Below are positions 15,459 to 25,500 of a DNA stretch of 25,710 nucleotides, in pieces (position 1 is the stretch's first letter; each line of letters starts with the position of its first letter). This DNA comes from Comamonadaceae bacterium (GTDB taxonomy: Bacteria > Pseudomonadota > Gammaproteobacteria > Burkholderiales > Burkholderiaceae_C). The stretch spans positions 1-25,710 of the forward strand of contig JAAFHN010000003.1 of NCBI GenBank assembly GCA_013298415.1, in the 5' to 3' direction. Under the pieces are notes generated by a model. That model had not been told where the DNA came from. It did not search any database and worked only from the letters and a program-made list of their open reading frames with translations. A program made the position numbers and the translations under genes.

Positions 15459-16027
15459 AGTGGCACACCGTGCGCCTGGCCGACGTGGCACCCACGCCGT
15501 GGAAGAACGGCGGCGGTACCACGCGCGAGCTGCTGGCCTGGCCGAGTGCAACCGATTGGCAAATTCGGCTTTCGGTGGCCGAGGTGGCCGCCAGCGGGCC
15601 GTTTTCTAGCTTTGCGCAAACCGAGCGCTGGTTTGCAGTGCTGAGCGGCGCGGGGGTGCGATTGGATGTGGGTGGAACAGTCACCGAGCAGCGCTGCGAC
15701 AGCGCGCCGTTTTGCTTTGACGGCGCAGTGCCAACGACTTGCAGCTTGATCGACGGCCCAACGACGGATTTCAACTTGATGCTGCGGGGCTACAAAGGTG
15801 CGATGCGCTGCGTGAGTGGCCCATTTGCTCAGGAATTGATTACTCCTACTTTTGTAGCGGTTTATGCAATGAATACCCGGACAGAGCTGGTATTTGGTGC
15901 TGAAAAATGGATTTTGGAGCCGCAAACACTGCTTTGGGGCACGGCTGAGCCGGATGACGCGGATGACGTGGGGTTAAGCCTGCAAATTAACACTGAAGGC
16001 GCGCTATGGATGGAGGCTCGGCCATGA
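15455..16027 (+). CDS. hutD: HutD family cupin-like protein
   Basis: A 190-residue HutD (PF05962) protein of cupin-like fold. HutD is common in proteobacterial hut clusters; it is thought to set an upper limit on hut expression, perhaps by binding a pathway intermediate, but its biochemistry is unsettled. Family hallmarks are PWKNGGGTTREL near the start, WQIRLSVAEVAASGPFS and FNLMLRG. The start is GTG at 15455, overlapping the hutC stop by 4 nt (GTGA). From about residue 131 to 147 the sequence is encoded by interspersed repeat D, AT-rich compared with the rest, giving NTRTELVF, the same peptide found at the end of the sensor kinase at 91-1290. The downstream part still reads through to a stop that overlaps hutI, so the frame is intact. 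Confidence 0.9.
   Translation: MKWHTVRLADVAPTPWKNGGGTTRELLAWPSATDWQIRLSVAEVAASGPFSSFAQTERWFAVLSGAGVRLDVGGTVTEQRCDSAPFCFDGAVPTTCSLIDGPTTDFNLMLRGYKGAMRCVSGPFAQELITPTFVAVYAMNTRTELVFGAEKWILEPQTLLWGTAEPDDADDVGLSLQINTEGALWMEARP
15845..15896 (-). repeat. Interspersed bipartite repeat, copy D (in frame inside hutD)
   Basis: On the minus strand the box ctctgtcc (15886-15879) is followed by exactly 20 nt and gctac (15858-15854), then aaaagtagg, which can pair with the gctac module. The outer stem arms are gaatac/gtattt-like. The plus-strand core aatacccggacagagctggtattt in two halves matches copy A at 22 of 24 positions. It is read as coding sequence in hutD. Confidence 0.75.
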
Positions 16028-17256
16028 ACGCCTCCCCCTCCGCGACCCTGTTGTACAACTGCAGCGCAGCCACGCTGGATCTGAGCGTGGACGCAAGTTA
16101 CGGCCTCATCCCCAACGCGGCGCTGCTGGTGCAGGGCGAGCGCCTCGCCTGGGTGGGACCGCAAAGCGAGTTGCCCGAAGCCTTGGCCCAGCAAGCCAGC
16201 CTGCGGCACGACGCAAGGGGCGCGCTGGTGACGCCCGGCCTGATCGATTGCCACACGCACTTGGTTCACGCGGGCGACCGTGCAGCAGAGTTTGAGATGC
16301 GGTTGCAAGGCGCGAGCTACACCGAGATCGCGAAAGCCGGTGGCGGCATCGTCTCCACCGTGCGGGCCACGCGGGCGGCGAGCGCGCAGGAGCTGACGCG
16401 GCAAAGCCTGAAGCGGCTCGACGCGCTGCTGGCCGAGGGCGTGACAACGGTGGAAATCAAATCAGGCTACGGCTTGGCGCTGGATGCGGAGCGCAAGTGC
16501 TTGAAAGTAGCGCGCTTTTTGGGCGGCTCTCGGCCTGTTGACATCCAAAACACCTTTTTGGGCGCACATGCCTTGCCGCCAGAGTTCGCTGGGCGGGCAG
16601 ACGACTACATCACCGAGGTGCTGCGCATGCTGGAGAGCTTGCACGCGGACGGCTTGGTGGACGCGGTGGACGCGTTTTGCGAGACGATTGGCTTCAGCAC
16701 GGCGCAGACGCGCCGCGTGTTTGAAGCCGCCCGCGCCCTGAATCTTCCGGTGAAGCTGCATGCCGAGCAACTGAGCGACAGCGGCGGCGCTGCTTTGGCC
16801 GCCGAATTTGGCGCACTCAGCTGCGATCATTTGGAGTGGCTGAGCGAATCCGGCGCGCAAGCCATGCGCCGGGCTGGCACGGTGGCCGTGCTCTTGCCTG
16901 GTGCGTACTACTTCTTGCGAGAAACCAAGCTGCCGCCGGTGGATTCGTTGCGCCAAAACGGCGTACCCATCGCCCTATCCACAGACTGCAACCCCGGCAG
17001 TTCGCCCTGCACATCGCTGCTGCTGATGCTCAACATGGCTTGCACCCTCTTTCGGCTCACGCCAGCCGAAGCCCTGGCGGGCGTGACGCGCCATGCCGCC
17101 AGCGCTCTTGGCCTGCACGACAGAGGCGTATTGGCCGCAGGCAAGCGGGCAGACTTCGTGCTCTGGGATGTGGCCCATCCGGCAGAGCTTTGCTACCGGA
17201 TCGGCGCCAACCCGCGAATTGCCACCGTGTTCAAAGGAAATCGCCTTGACGTCTAG
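16024..17256 (+). CDS. hutI: Imidazolonepropionase
   Basis: HutI hydrolyses the imidazolone ring of 4-imidazolone-5-propionate to N-formimidoyl-L-glutamate. The protein is 410 residues, an amidohydrolase-fold metal enzyme. The metal-binding HxH is at His77 and His79 in TPGLIDCHTHLVHAGDR, followed by EFEMRLQGASYTEI. Later metal or catalytic sites are in KLHAEQLSDSGG and LSTDCNPGSSP. ATG 16024 is preferred over ATG 16006 because GGAGG lies 7 nt before it and it overlaps the hutD stop by 4 nt (ATGA). It overlaps hutG by 11 nt. Confidence 0.97.
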   Translation: MNASPSATLLYNCSAATLDLSVDASYGLIPNAALLVQGERLAWVGPQSELPEALAQQASLRHDARGALVTPGLIDCHTHLVHAGDRAAEFEMRLQGASYTEIAKAGGGIVSTVRATRAASAQELTRQSLKRLDALLAEGVTTVEIKSGYGLALDAERKCLKVARFLGGSRPVDIQNTFLGAHALPPEFAGRADDYITEVLRMLESLHADGLVDAVDAFCETIGFSTAQTRRVFEAARALNLPVKLHAEQLSDSGGAALAAEFGALSCDHLEWLSESGAQAMRRAGTVAVLLPGAYYFLRETKLPPVDSLRQNGVPIALSTDCNPGSSPCTSLLLMLNMACTLFRLTPAEALAGVTRHAASALGLHDRGVLAAGKRADFVLWDVAHPAELCYRIGANPRIATVFKGNRLDV

Positions 17257-18076
17257 TGCTTTGCCGGACCTGCACCAGGGAACCACCCCCTTGCTCATCA
17301 GCATGCCCCACGTGGGCACGCGCATTCCAGCCGCGCTGCAAGCTGCATACGTGGATCGCGCGCTCGACGTGGAAGACACCGATTGGCACTTGGAGCGCCT
17401 CTACGCCTTTGCGCACGAAATCGGCGCGAGCATGCTGGTGCCCAGCATCAGCCGCTACGTGATCGATCTGAATCGGCCGCCAGACGACACGCCGATGTAC
17501 CCCGGTGCATCCAATACCGAACTCTGCCCCACGCGCTTTTTCACTGGCGACCCCTTGTATTTGCCGGGCATGGCACCTGACGCGCAGGCCATCGAGCACC
17601 GGAAAACCGCTTACTGGCAGCCTTACCACCAAGCCTTGCAAAACGAATTGGCACGCATCAAGGCCGCGCATGGCTTTGCGCTGCTCTGGGATGCTCACAG
17701 CATCCGAAGCGAAATTCCCTGGCTCTTTGAAGGGCGGCTACCCGATCTCAACATCGGCACGGCGAATGGCGCTTCAGCCGACGCCCGCATCACCGAAGCC
17801 GTGGCTCAAGCTGCGGCAGGCCTGGGCTCAGGTTCTGACAAGGGCACTGGGTTCTCGATCGTGGTCAACGGCAGATTCAGAGGCGGCTACATCACGCGGC
17901 GCTATGGTCAGCCGCATGCGGGCATCCACGCGGTGCAGCTGGAGATGTGCCAGTGCACCTACATGCAAGAAGCGTCACCTTTTGGCTTCGAATCCGCACC
18001 TGCGGCCCGGGTGCAACCCGTGCTGAAAGGCATGCTGAGCGCCGCTTTGGCCGGCGCGCGAGCGATCCATGCTTGA
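17246..18076 (+). CDS. hutG: N-formylglutamate amidohydrolase
   Basis: HutG hydrolyses N-formyl-L-glutamate to glutamate and formate, the last step of the five-step hut pathway. The protein is about 276 residues and matches the FGase family (PF05013): LLISMPHVGTRIP, the DTDWHLERLY stretch, DLNRPPDD, LLWDAHSIRSEIP and NGRFRGGYITRRYG with H917-type histidines replaced by normal family positions. The likely start is TTG at 17246, which has AAAGGA 7 nt upstream and overlaps the end of hutI; no ATG is available before the first conserved strand. The next ATG (17303) would remove that strand. Its stop overlaps hutF by 8 nt. Confidence 0.92.
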   Translation: MTSSALPDLHQGTTPLLISMPHVGTRIPAALQAAYVDRALDVEDTDWHLERLYAFAHEIGASMLVPSISRYVIDLNRPPDDTPMYPGASNTELCPTRFFTGDPLYLPGMAPDAQAIEHRKTAYWQPYHQALQNELARIKAAHGFALLWDAHSIRSEIPWLFEGRLPDLNIGTANGASADARITEAVAQAAAGLGSGSDKGTGFSIVVNGRFRGGYITRRYGQPHAGIHAVQLEMCQCTYMQEASPFGFESAPAARVQPVLKGMLSAALAGARAIHA

Positions 18077-19460
18077 GGCAACGGCTTCCACGTTCTTCGC
18101 GCCACTGGCTTGGGTGGAAGGCCGCCTGCAGCGCAATGTGCGCCTGACCGCGCAAGACGGCACTTGGCACAGCGTGGAAGCGGAAGCCAGCGCTGAAGGC
18201 TGCGAACTGCTTGCTGGCTTGGTGCTGCCTGGCCTGGTGAATGCACACAGCCACGCTTTTCAACGCGCAATGGCTGGGATGGCGGAGCACCGCGCCGCGC
18301 ACGGCGATGCCGATGCCGACGACGACTTTTGGAGCTGGCGCGAGCAGATGTATCGGGTGGCGCTGCGCATCTCACCCGAGCAATTGGAGGCAGTGGCTAC
18401 TCAGCTCTACTCCGAGCTTTTGGCAGGCGGCTCCACCCAGGTTTGCGAGTTTCATTACCTGCACAACGATGTGAATGGCATGCCGTACGCCGACAGCGCC
18501 GAAATGGCCCTAGCCATTGTGCGGGCGGCGCAACACACCGGCATCGGCCTCACGCTCTTGCCGGCGCTTTACATGCACGCGGGCTTTGGGCCGCAAGCTT
18601 TGCGCGAGCAGCAGCGTCGGTTCGCCAGCACGCCGCAGAGCGTGATGCGCGTGGCTGAACGGGTGCAGTCACTGCACCTGCCCCACATCAACGCTGGCCT
18701 TGCGCTTCACTCGCTGCGGGCCGTGGGCGACGCGGCTTTGCGAGAAGTGGCCGGGGTGGCCCAAGCGAACGCATGGCCCATCCACATCCACATCAGCGAG
18801 CAGACTCAAGAAGTGCAAGCCTGCCTGACCCAACATGGCAAAACGCCGATTGCACATTTGATGAGCGAGGTGCCGCTGGACGCTCGCTGGAATCTCGTGC
18901 ACGCCACGCACGCCACGCCAGCGGAGCTTCAGGCGCTCGCTGGAACGAGTGCCAACGTCGTGCTCTGCCCCAGCACCGAAGCGAATTTAGGCGATGGGGT
19001 GTTTGATTTGCCGGGCTGGCTGCGACTCAGCGGGGCTTGGTGCATCGGCTCAGACAGCCATGTGACGCGCTCTGTGCCTGAAGAATTGCGGCTCTTGGAG
19101 TACTCGCAGCGCTTCGTGCAGCGCCAGCGCAACGTGGCAGCCAAGCACGCGGGCGGGCGCAGCAGCGCGGCGGCTCTCTTGGGTGCGGCTCTGGCGGGAG
19201 GCTCTGCTGCCTGCGGCCAGCCGCTGGCAGGCATCGCGCGCGGCCAGAGAGCAGATTTCTGCGTTCTGAATGCCAACGCTGCTGCCTTGCAGGGAGTCCC
19301 CACCGAGCACCTGTTGGACGCCCTGCTCTTCTCATCCCCCGCCTGGCAGAACCTGCAAACCTGGGTAGGAGGCCGATGCGTGTGGACGCAAAGCGACGGC
19401 CTTGAACACCCAACGAACCGGTTTTCGCATGCCATGAAAGGCCTCTGGGCAGAAAATTAA
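18069..19460 (+). CDS. hutF: Formimidoylglutamate deiminase
   Basis: HutF converts N-formimidoyl-L-glutamate to N-formyl-L-glutamate and ammonia, feeding HutG. The protein is 463 residues, of the amidohydrolase superfamily. The metal HxH is at His60 and His62 (VNAHSHAFQRAM). Other family stretches are FWSWREQMYRVA, CEFHYLHND, IHIHISEQTQEV, NLVHATHAT and GSDSHVTRS, which carries the late metal aspartate. Its ATG overlaps the hutG stop by 8 nt. It is the last gene of the rightward hut operon; a hairpin-containing repeat follows. Having HutF rather than a HutE-type one-step enzyme defines the formate-releasing version of the pathway. Confidence 0.96.
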   Translation: MLEATASTFFAPLAWVEGRLQRNVRLTAQDGTWHSVEAEASAEGCELLAGLVLPGLVNAHSHAFQRAMAGMAEHRAAHGDADADDDFWSWREQMYRVALRISPEQLEAVATQLYSELLAGGSTQVCEFHYLHNDVNGMPYADSAEMALAIVRAAQHTGIGLTLLPALYMHAGFGPQALREQQRRFASTPQSVMRVAERVQSLHLPHINAGLALHSLRAVGDAALREVAGVAQANAWPIHIHISEQTQEVQACLTQHGKTPIAHLMSEVPLDARWNLVHATHATPAELQALAGTSANVVLCPSTEANLGDGVFDLPGWLRLSGAWCIGSDSHVTRSVPEELRLLEYSQRFVQRQRNVAAKHAGGRSSAAALLGAALAGGSAACGQPLAGIARGQRADFCVLNANAAALQGVPTEHLLDALLFSSPAWQNLQTWVGGRCVWTQSDGLEHPTNRFSHAMKGLWAEN

Positions 19461-19464
19461 CGAG

Positions 19465-19518
19465 TTATTTCTGCTCCGTCTTAGCAAAATCAGGTTTTGC
19501 TGCTATGAATTAATGAGC
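19465..19518 (+). repeat. Interspersed bipartite repeat, copy E (between convergent genes)
   Basis: The box is divergent (ctccgtct, 19474-19481) but is followed by exactly 20 nt and gctat (19502-19506), as in the other copies. The 20-nt spacer itself forms a hairpin. The copy fills almost all of the 63-nt gap between the convergent stops of hutF and the chemosensory kinase. Confidence 0.5.
19483..19501. terminator. Probable bidirectional terminator between hutF and the chemosensory kinase
   Basis: A perfect 7-bp stem agcaaaa (19483-19489) / ttttgct (19495-19501) with a 5-nt loop sits midway between the two convergent stops. Short A/T runs inside the stem provide T-rich sequence on either strand. 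It lies within repeat copy E. Confidence 0.5.
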
Positions 19519-19523
19519 AACTT

Positions 19524-22500
19524 TCAGACCAACTGCTCTTCAAAACAGTACTTGCGCACCAGGCTGAGCAGTTCGTCTTCGGCGTAGGGCTTGCCCAGGT
19601 AGTGGTTCACGCCCAGCTCTGCCGCATGCTCCTTGTGCTTCTCGGCAATCCGCGAGGTGATCATGATGATCGGGATGTTGTAGAAATCGTTGTCCATGCG
19701 GATGTTGCGTGCCAGATCGAAGCCATCCATGCGCGGCATCTCGATGTCTGAGAGCACCACGGAGGGGATTTCGATTTGCAGCTTTTCCAGAGCTTGCAAG
19801 CCATCGGCTGCCAGAACCACGCGGTAGCCTTCGCGGGCAAGCAGGCGCTGCGTCACCCGGCGCACGGTGATGGAATCGTCAACCACCATCACCAGCGGGA
19901 TGTCCGCGCGTGGCCGAGAGGGCTTGGGCACTGCGAATCCGTGCAGCGTGCGATTCGCGTCTGGCCCCTCTTCCTGCGGCAAGACCGAAGCTTCCGGTGC
20001 CTGCACCGCCGCTTCCAGCACTTCGGGCTGGGCGCGATCCGCACTCAGCGCGCGCGCTTGTTGACCATACACGGAAGCAAGCGCAACCGGGTTGTAAATC
20101 AACACCACCGCGCCGGAAGCCAAGACAGACATCCCTGCCAAACCGGGCAGGCGGGCCAGCTGCTGGCCCAAGTTCTTCACCACCACCTCTTGGTTGCCCA
20201 GCACCTCGTCCACGTGCAACACGATGCGCTGCTGCGCGCTTCGGAACACCACGACGGGGGTGGTGCGGCCCACGGGCTCGGTGCTGCGCGAAGAGCTTTG
20301 CAGCAGAGCGCCAGCCCAGAAAAAGGGCAGGCTTTCTCCGCCGAATTCGTAAGTGCCGGTGTTGTAGGCCGCGTCCAACTCTTTCGCGGTGGCCCTGCGC
20401 ACAATTTCCACCACGTTCGAGGGCACACCCACCGAGAGCGAGCCCATGCGCAGCATCACCACCTGCGTCACCGCAGTGGTAAGCGGCAGCACCATCTTGA
20501 AAGTGGTGCCCAAGCCGGATTGCGTGCGCGTTTCCACGCGGCCGCCGAGGGCTTGCACCTCGGCGCGCACCACGTCCATCCCGATGCCGCGCCCAGCGAG
20601 CTCGCTCACCTGGTCGGCAGTAGAAAAACCCGGCTGGAAGATCAAGGCGGCGGCTTGTTGGTCATCCACCATGGCGTCGCCTGCGATCAGGCCCTGGCTC
20701 ACGGCTTTTTCACGGATCTTTTGCAGGTTCAGGCCTTGGCCGTCATCGGCAAAGGCCACGGCCACGTCGTTGCCCTCTTGGTGCAAGCTGATCACGATGT
20801 TGCCGGAAGCTTCTTTGCCAGCGCCTGTGCGGGCCTCGGCCGATTCGATGCCGTGGGCCACGCAGTTGCGCAGCAAGTGCTCAAAAGCAGGCGTCATCCG
20901 GTCCAGCACGCCACGGTCCAACTCGATGGAGCCGCCCACAATGTCAAGCTTCACTTGCTTGCCGGTGTCCTTACCCGCTTGGCGCACCACGCGGTAGAGC
21001 CGCTCGGAAATGCCTTCGAACTCCACCATGCGTGTTTTGAGCAAATCGCGCTGCAATTCGCGGGTTTGGCGGGCTTGTGCAACGAGATCGTCTTCGGTGC
21101 TTTCCACCACGCGCATGATGTTGCGCTGCACCGTGGCCACGTCGTTCACCGATTCGGCCATGGAGCGCGTGATTTCTTGGAAGCGCGTGAATCGGTCAAA
21201 TTCGAGCGGATCGAATGACACGTCGGCCGCTTTCGCCAACTGCTGGCGCGACTGCATTTGAGTCTCGGCCTGCAACTCGATTTCGCGCAGTTGCGTGCGC
21301 ATGCGATCCAAGTTGGCGGTCAAGTCGCTGAGCGAGCCGCGCAGTTGCGTGAGCTCGGATTCCAAGCGCGAGCGCGTGATCATCACCTCACCGGTTTGGT
21401 TCAGCATGCGATCCAGCAATTGCGCGCGCACGCGCACCGAATGCCCCGCACCAGAACCAGCTGCCGGGCGGGCCATGAGCGCGGAAGGCGCTGCGAGCAC
21501 GGTTGCGATGGAGCCTGCAACGGCGGTGGGCGTGGCGGATGCGGCCCCTGCCGGAGCCGACGCTTTCAGCACCTCGCTCGGTGCTGCTGCAGGCTGCTCG
21601 GAAGCCTGCACGTAAGCGGCTTGGTCGCGGCGGCGAAGCGCGTCAAACGCGGTTTGCAACTGATCGAACTCGGTGACCAGCGGCTCGATTTCGTGTGAGA
21701 ACGGGCCCTGGAAGCGCTCGATCTGCGACTCCATGCGGTGTGACATCTCGCCCAAGCGCAAGGCTCCGGCCAAGCGCGCACTGCCTTTGAGCGTGTGCAA
21801 AGCGCGCAGCACTTCCGAACGGGCGCTCATGTTGTCGGCTCTTGCGTGCCATTGGCGAAGCGAGCCTGAAAGAAGCGGGAGCAACTCTTGCGCTTCTTCC
21901 TCAAAAATCGGGAAGAGGTCTTGGTCCACCGCGTCGGCGATGTCCATGTCTTGCGACAAGTCTTCCACGTCTGCCGCAATGCCTTTGGGCAAGGCAATCG
22001 CAGCGGCAGCAATGGGCGGCGGCTCGAAGGATGCGGGCGGCGAAGACGTGGGAGCAGGCGGTGCGGCGGCCGAGGTTGCAGAAGCTTCTGCGGGTTGAGC
22101 AGACTCGGTTGGCGGGGCAGCAAAAGCAGCCAGGCCAACGGCACCCAGTGCAACAGCTCCGGCGCCGACGGCTTTCGTCGTGAACGAGAAAGCGTCGCCT
22201 GGTAGCGCTGAAGCTGTGGCGGATTGCGTCAACTGTGACTCAGGCTTCGGCTCAGGTTCGAAATCCCAGTCCACCGTGGACGCACCATCGGGCGCGCTCA
22301 GCGCGGAATCGCGGTCGTCGCCCGTGGTCGATACCGCGACTTGCTCCGGCTCCGCAACGGGTGCCTCCGAACCTTGCGGCTGCTCAGCATCAGCGAGCTC
22401 AAAGTCCGCCAGCAAAGAATCCAAGTCAGCGGAATCTGCGGGCAATGCCGAATCGGCTGCCGGAGCGGCCTCCAAAGCGAGGTCAGAGATGTCCGCCACC

Positions 22501-25500
22501 GGGGCGTCCTGTGCGCGCTCATTCGCAGCTTCGCTCGCTGAATTCGTAGGCGTGAAAGCCTTGAGCGCGTGGAGCAGCTCTTCTCGCGGCTCTTTCAGGA
22601 AACCGGCGGCGAACTGGTGCAGCAAGCGACGGATGTCTTGCGCAGCCTCGCTGAACAGCGCCGCTCCGAAATGGGCTCCAGAGCCTGAGCCTTGCTGCGC
22701 GCGGATCAGGGCGTGCTCCAGAGCGCGCGCAATCTCGGAGAGGGCCACGAAGCCCACCGTGCCAGAACTGCCCGCCAAGGAGTGCGCCCAGGTCACGGCG
22801 GAGTCCGGCAAAGTCGCCTGCGAGTCCAAGGCCCAAACACCAAGCTCGTCTTGCAATTTGCGCGACCACTCGTCGGCCTCATTGAGGTAGACGTTGTAGA
22901 GCGGGATGCCGATGCGAAGCGGGCCGATCACCTTGATCTGGTCGTCTTGCGCGTCGTGAAAAGCCACCACAACCGAGCCCTTGGGCGCAGGCATGAATGG
23001 CTGGGCCGCAGGCGCAGCACCGAGTTCAAACGTCGCCAGATCGGCAAGAAAATCGGACGCAGAGTCTGGCGCGGTTGGTGGAGCGGCTGGGGCCACAAGC
23101 TCTTGCGCCACCGCCACCGCCGACAGGGGTTCGACTTCAGAAACGGACGCCGTCGCCAGATTTTCAGCTTCAGCGGAGGGCGCTTCTGTGACCGAGGCTG
23201 AGAATGCAAGCCCTGCAGAGCCCGCAGCGAGCGCGGCAAGACCAAGGCCGACCAGTTGCGTAGGCTGATGATCCAGGCCTGGCTCGACGGGAACATCTGC
23301 GGGGAGGCCGACGGATGCGTCGGCGGCCACCACAGGCGCATTCGCCTCCAACACGAAAGCTTCGAGATCAATTTCCTCGATCTCAAATTCGGTAGGCAGA
23401 TCTGCCGCGTTAGCCGCGCCCTGTGCACTTTCAAGCGCCGATCCGGCGGGCTTTTCAAGAGACATCAGGTCAGGCGATTCCAAAACCGCCTCGGACGGTG
23501 GACCCGCGTCTACCGCAACCGCTGCACTGACGGAGGCTGAGGCCGCTGAGGCCGCCTTTGGCTCCAAGTCAAGCATGAAGTCGGCGAGCAAGGCGTCGGC
23601 CTCAGCTTCGCTGAGTTCGTTCGCTTGCAGTTCCTCAGATCCGAGGCTGGTGGCCGCAAACGCTGGCGGGGCAGCAACCTCGGCCTGCGGCACAGGCAAC
23701 TCGACAGCGGGCTTCGCCGGCAAATCCAAATCGAAGGAAAGATCGAGCGAAAGGTCGCTGGGGCTGGGCTCGTCCAGCAACTCGAACTCTTCCAATGCCG
23801 CGATTTCGGAGTTTGTGAAGCTGGGCTCTGTCGCTGGCTCAAAAATCGGCTCTGCAGCGGGGCTAAACGCCACGGCGGGCATTGGCTGGCCTTGTTCTTC
23901 GGAATCCGCGGCCACTGCATGAAGCTCAGGCGCGGCAACACCCAGGGCCGCAGCGCCGACAGCAACGGCAAGAGCGGAGGCCACAGCCACTGGCTCCAGG
24001 TCAAAGTCAAGATCCACAGCCTGAGAGTCCACAGCCGCAGACACCGCATTTTCTGGTGCAACTGTCGCCGCTTGCGCGACGGGCGGCGGTTCCGCCACAA
24101 CCGGCACTGCGGCGGGTACGGCCAGTGCGGGGGGTGCGACGGGAGCAAAGGCCGCCAGCGGCACGATTTCGCCGCGCAGACGCCAGGCATCGGCGCTCGC
24201 TCGCAGGCCCTCAGGTGCCAGTTCGCCGTCGGTGTTTTGCGCAATCGCTTCCACCCACTGACCGAGGTAGGCAACGGCTTCACGCGTGAGCTGCAGCATC
24301 GGCGCGGGCGCGGGCTTGGGATCGGCCAGCCATGCGTTGTAAAGCTGTTCCATCGACCAAGCAGCTTCGCCAAAAGCATTCAGGCCCACCATGCGGGAGC
24401 TGCCTTTCAGCGTGTGAAACGCTCGGCGGATCGTAGTTTGGTCGGCCAGATTCGAAGGGTCTTGCTCCAGCGCGGCCAGCGCTTCGCCGGCGTTCGTGAC
24501 GACCTCGCGCGCCTCTTCCAAGAAGATATCTCGCAGGTCTTCGTCACCATCGTCTTCAAGCGCCGCCGGAGCAGCCATCGAAGACGAGCGCGCGACAGCA
24601 CTGTTTGCGGGCGGCATCGCCGCCTGCACAGCCGACGTTGGAGCCGCTGGGCGGCCCAGCTCTAAATCGGGCAATGCAGAAAAGTCAATGCCGCCCGGCT
24701 TGGCCGTCGCCGACAGCGAAGCCGGCTGAACCGATGGCTGCTTCGCTGGCGCGGCGCCGGGCAACTGAACGACCGTGTTTGCCGCTGCTGGGCGATGCCG
24801 CTGAGCCTCCGGGCTTCTGCCCATTAAGGGCCGAAGCTCGCCCGAACCTGCATCGTAAGCAAACAGCTTCTTGGCAAACGCGGGCTGGTAGCCCAGCATG
24901 TCAATCAAGAAACCCAAGGCACCCAAGTTGTTGCCCAGCTTCTCGAATGTGCCCGCCGCAGCGGCCCGCTGGGGATCGATCTCGGTCACCAGCATGGCCT
25001 CGACCGACTCGCGCATCCGCATCACCGCCGCCGACGCGTCGCTCAAGCCCAGCACGGTCAACACGCCTCGCATCTGCTGCAACTGCGCAGGCACAGGTTG
25101 AAGTACTTGCGGCTGAGTCGGTTCACGGAAGAACTGATCGAGGCACCGCTCCACTTCATTGAGCGAAACGCGCAGCTCACCGACCACGCTGCCCATTGTC
25201 TGGCGATCGCTTACCTTGCGATAAAGCTCTTCGATCCAAGGCTCAAGGGCTTCACTTGCAGCTCCGCCCCGCACACTTTCCAAGCGCTGAGCGAGTCGAT
25301 TGGTGCGTTGCGCCAATTGCGCATCAGTCGGATCCAAATCCTCAAAAGCCGCTTCCAAGTACAACACGGCCGTGGCCACTTCCAGGGCCAGCTCCGCGCT
25401 CGGCGGGGAGTTGGAGGAGGTCGCAAGCTCCACCGCGCGGGTCAGGGCAGAAGCCAGCGCTTGGCTCTGGGGGTGCAGCTTGACGAGCGACTCAGAAACC

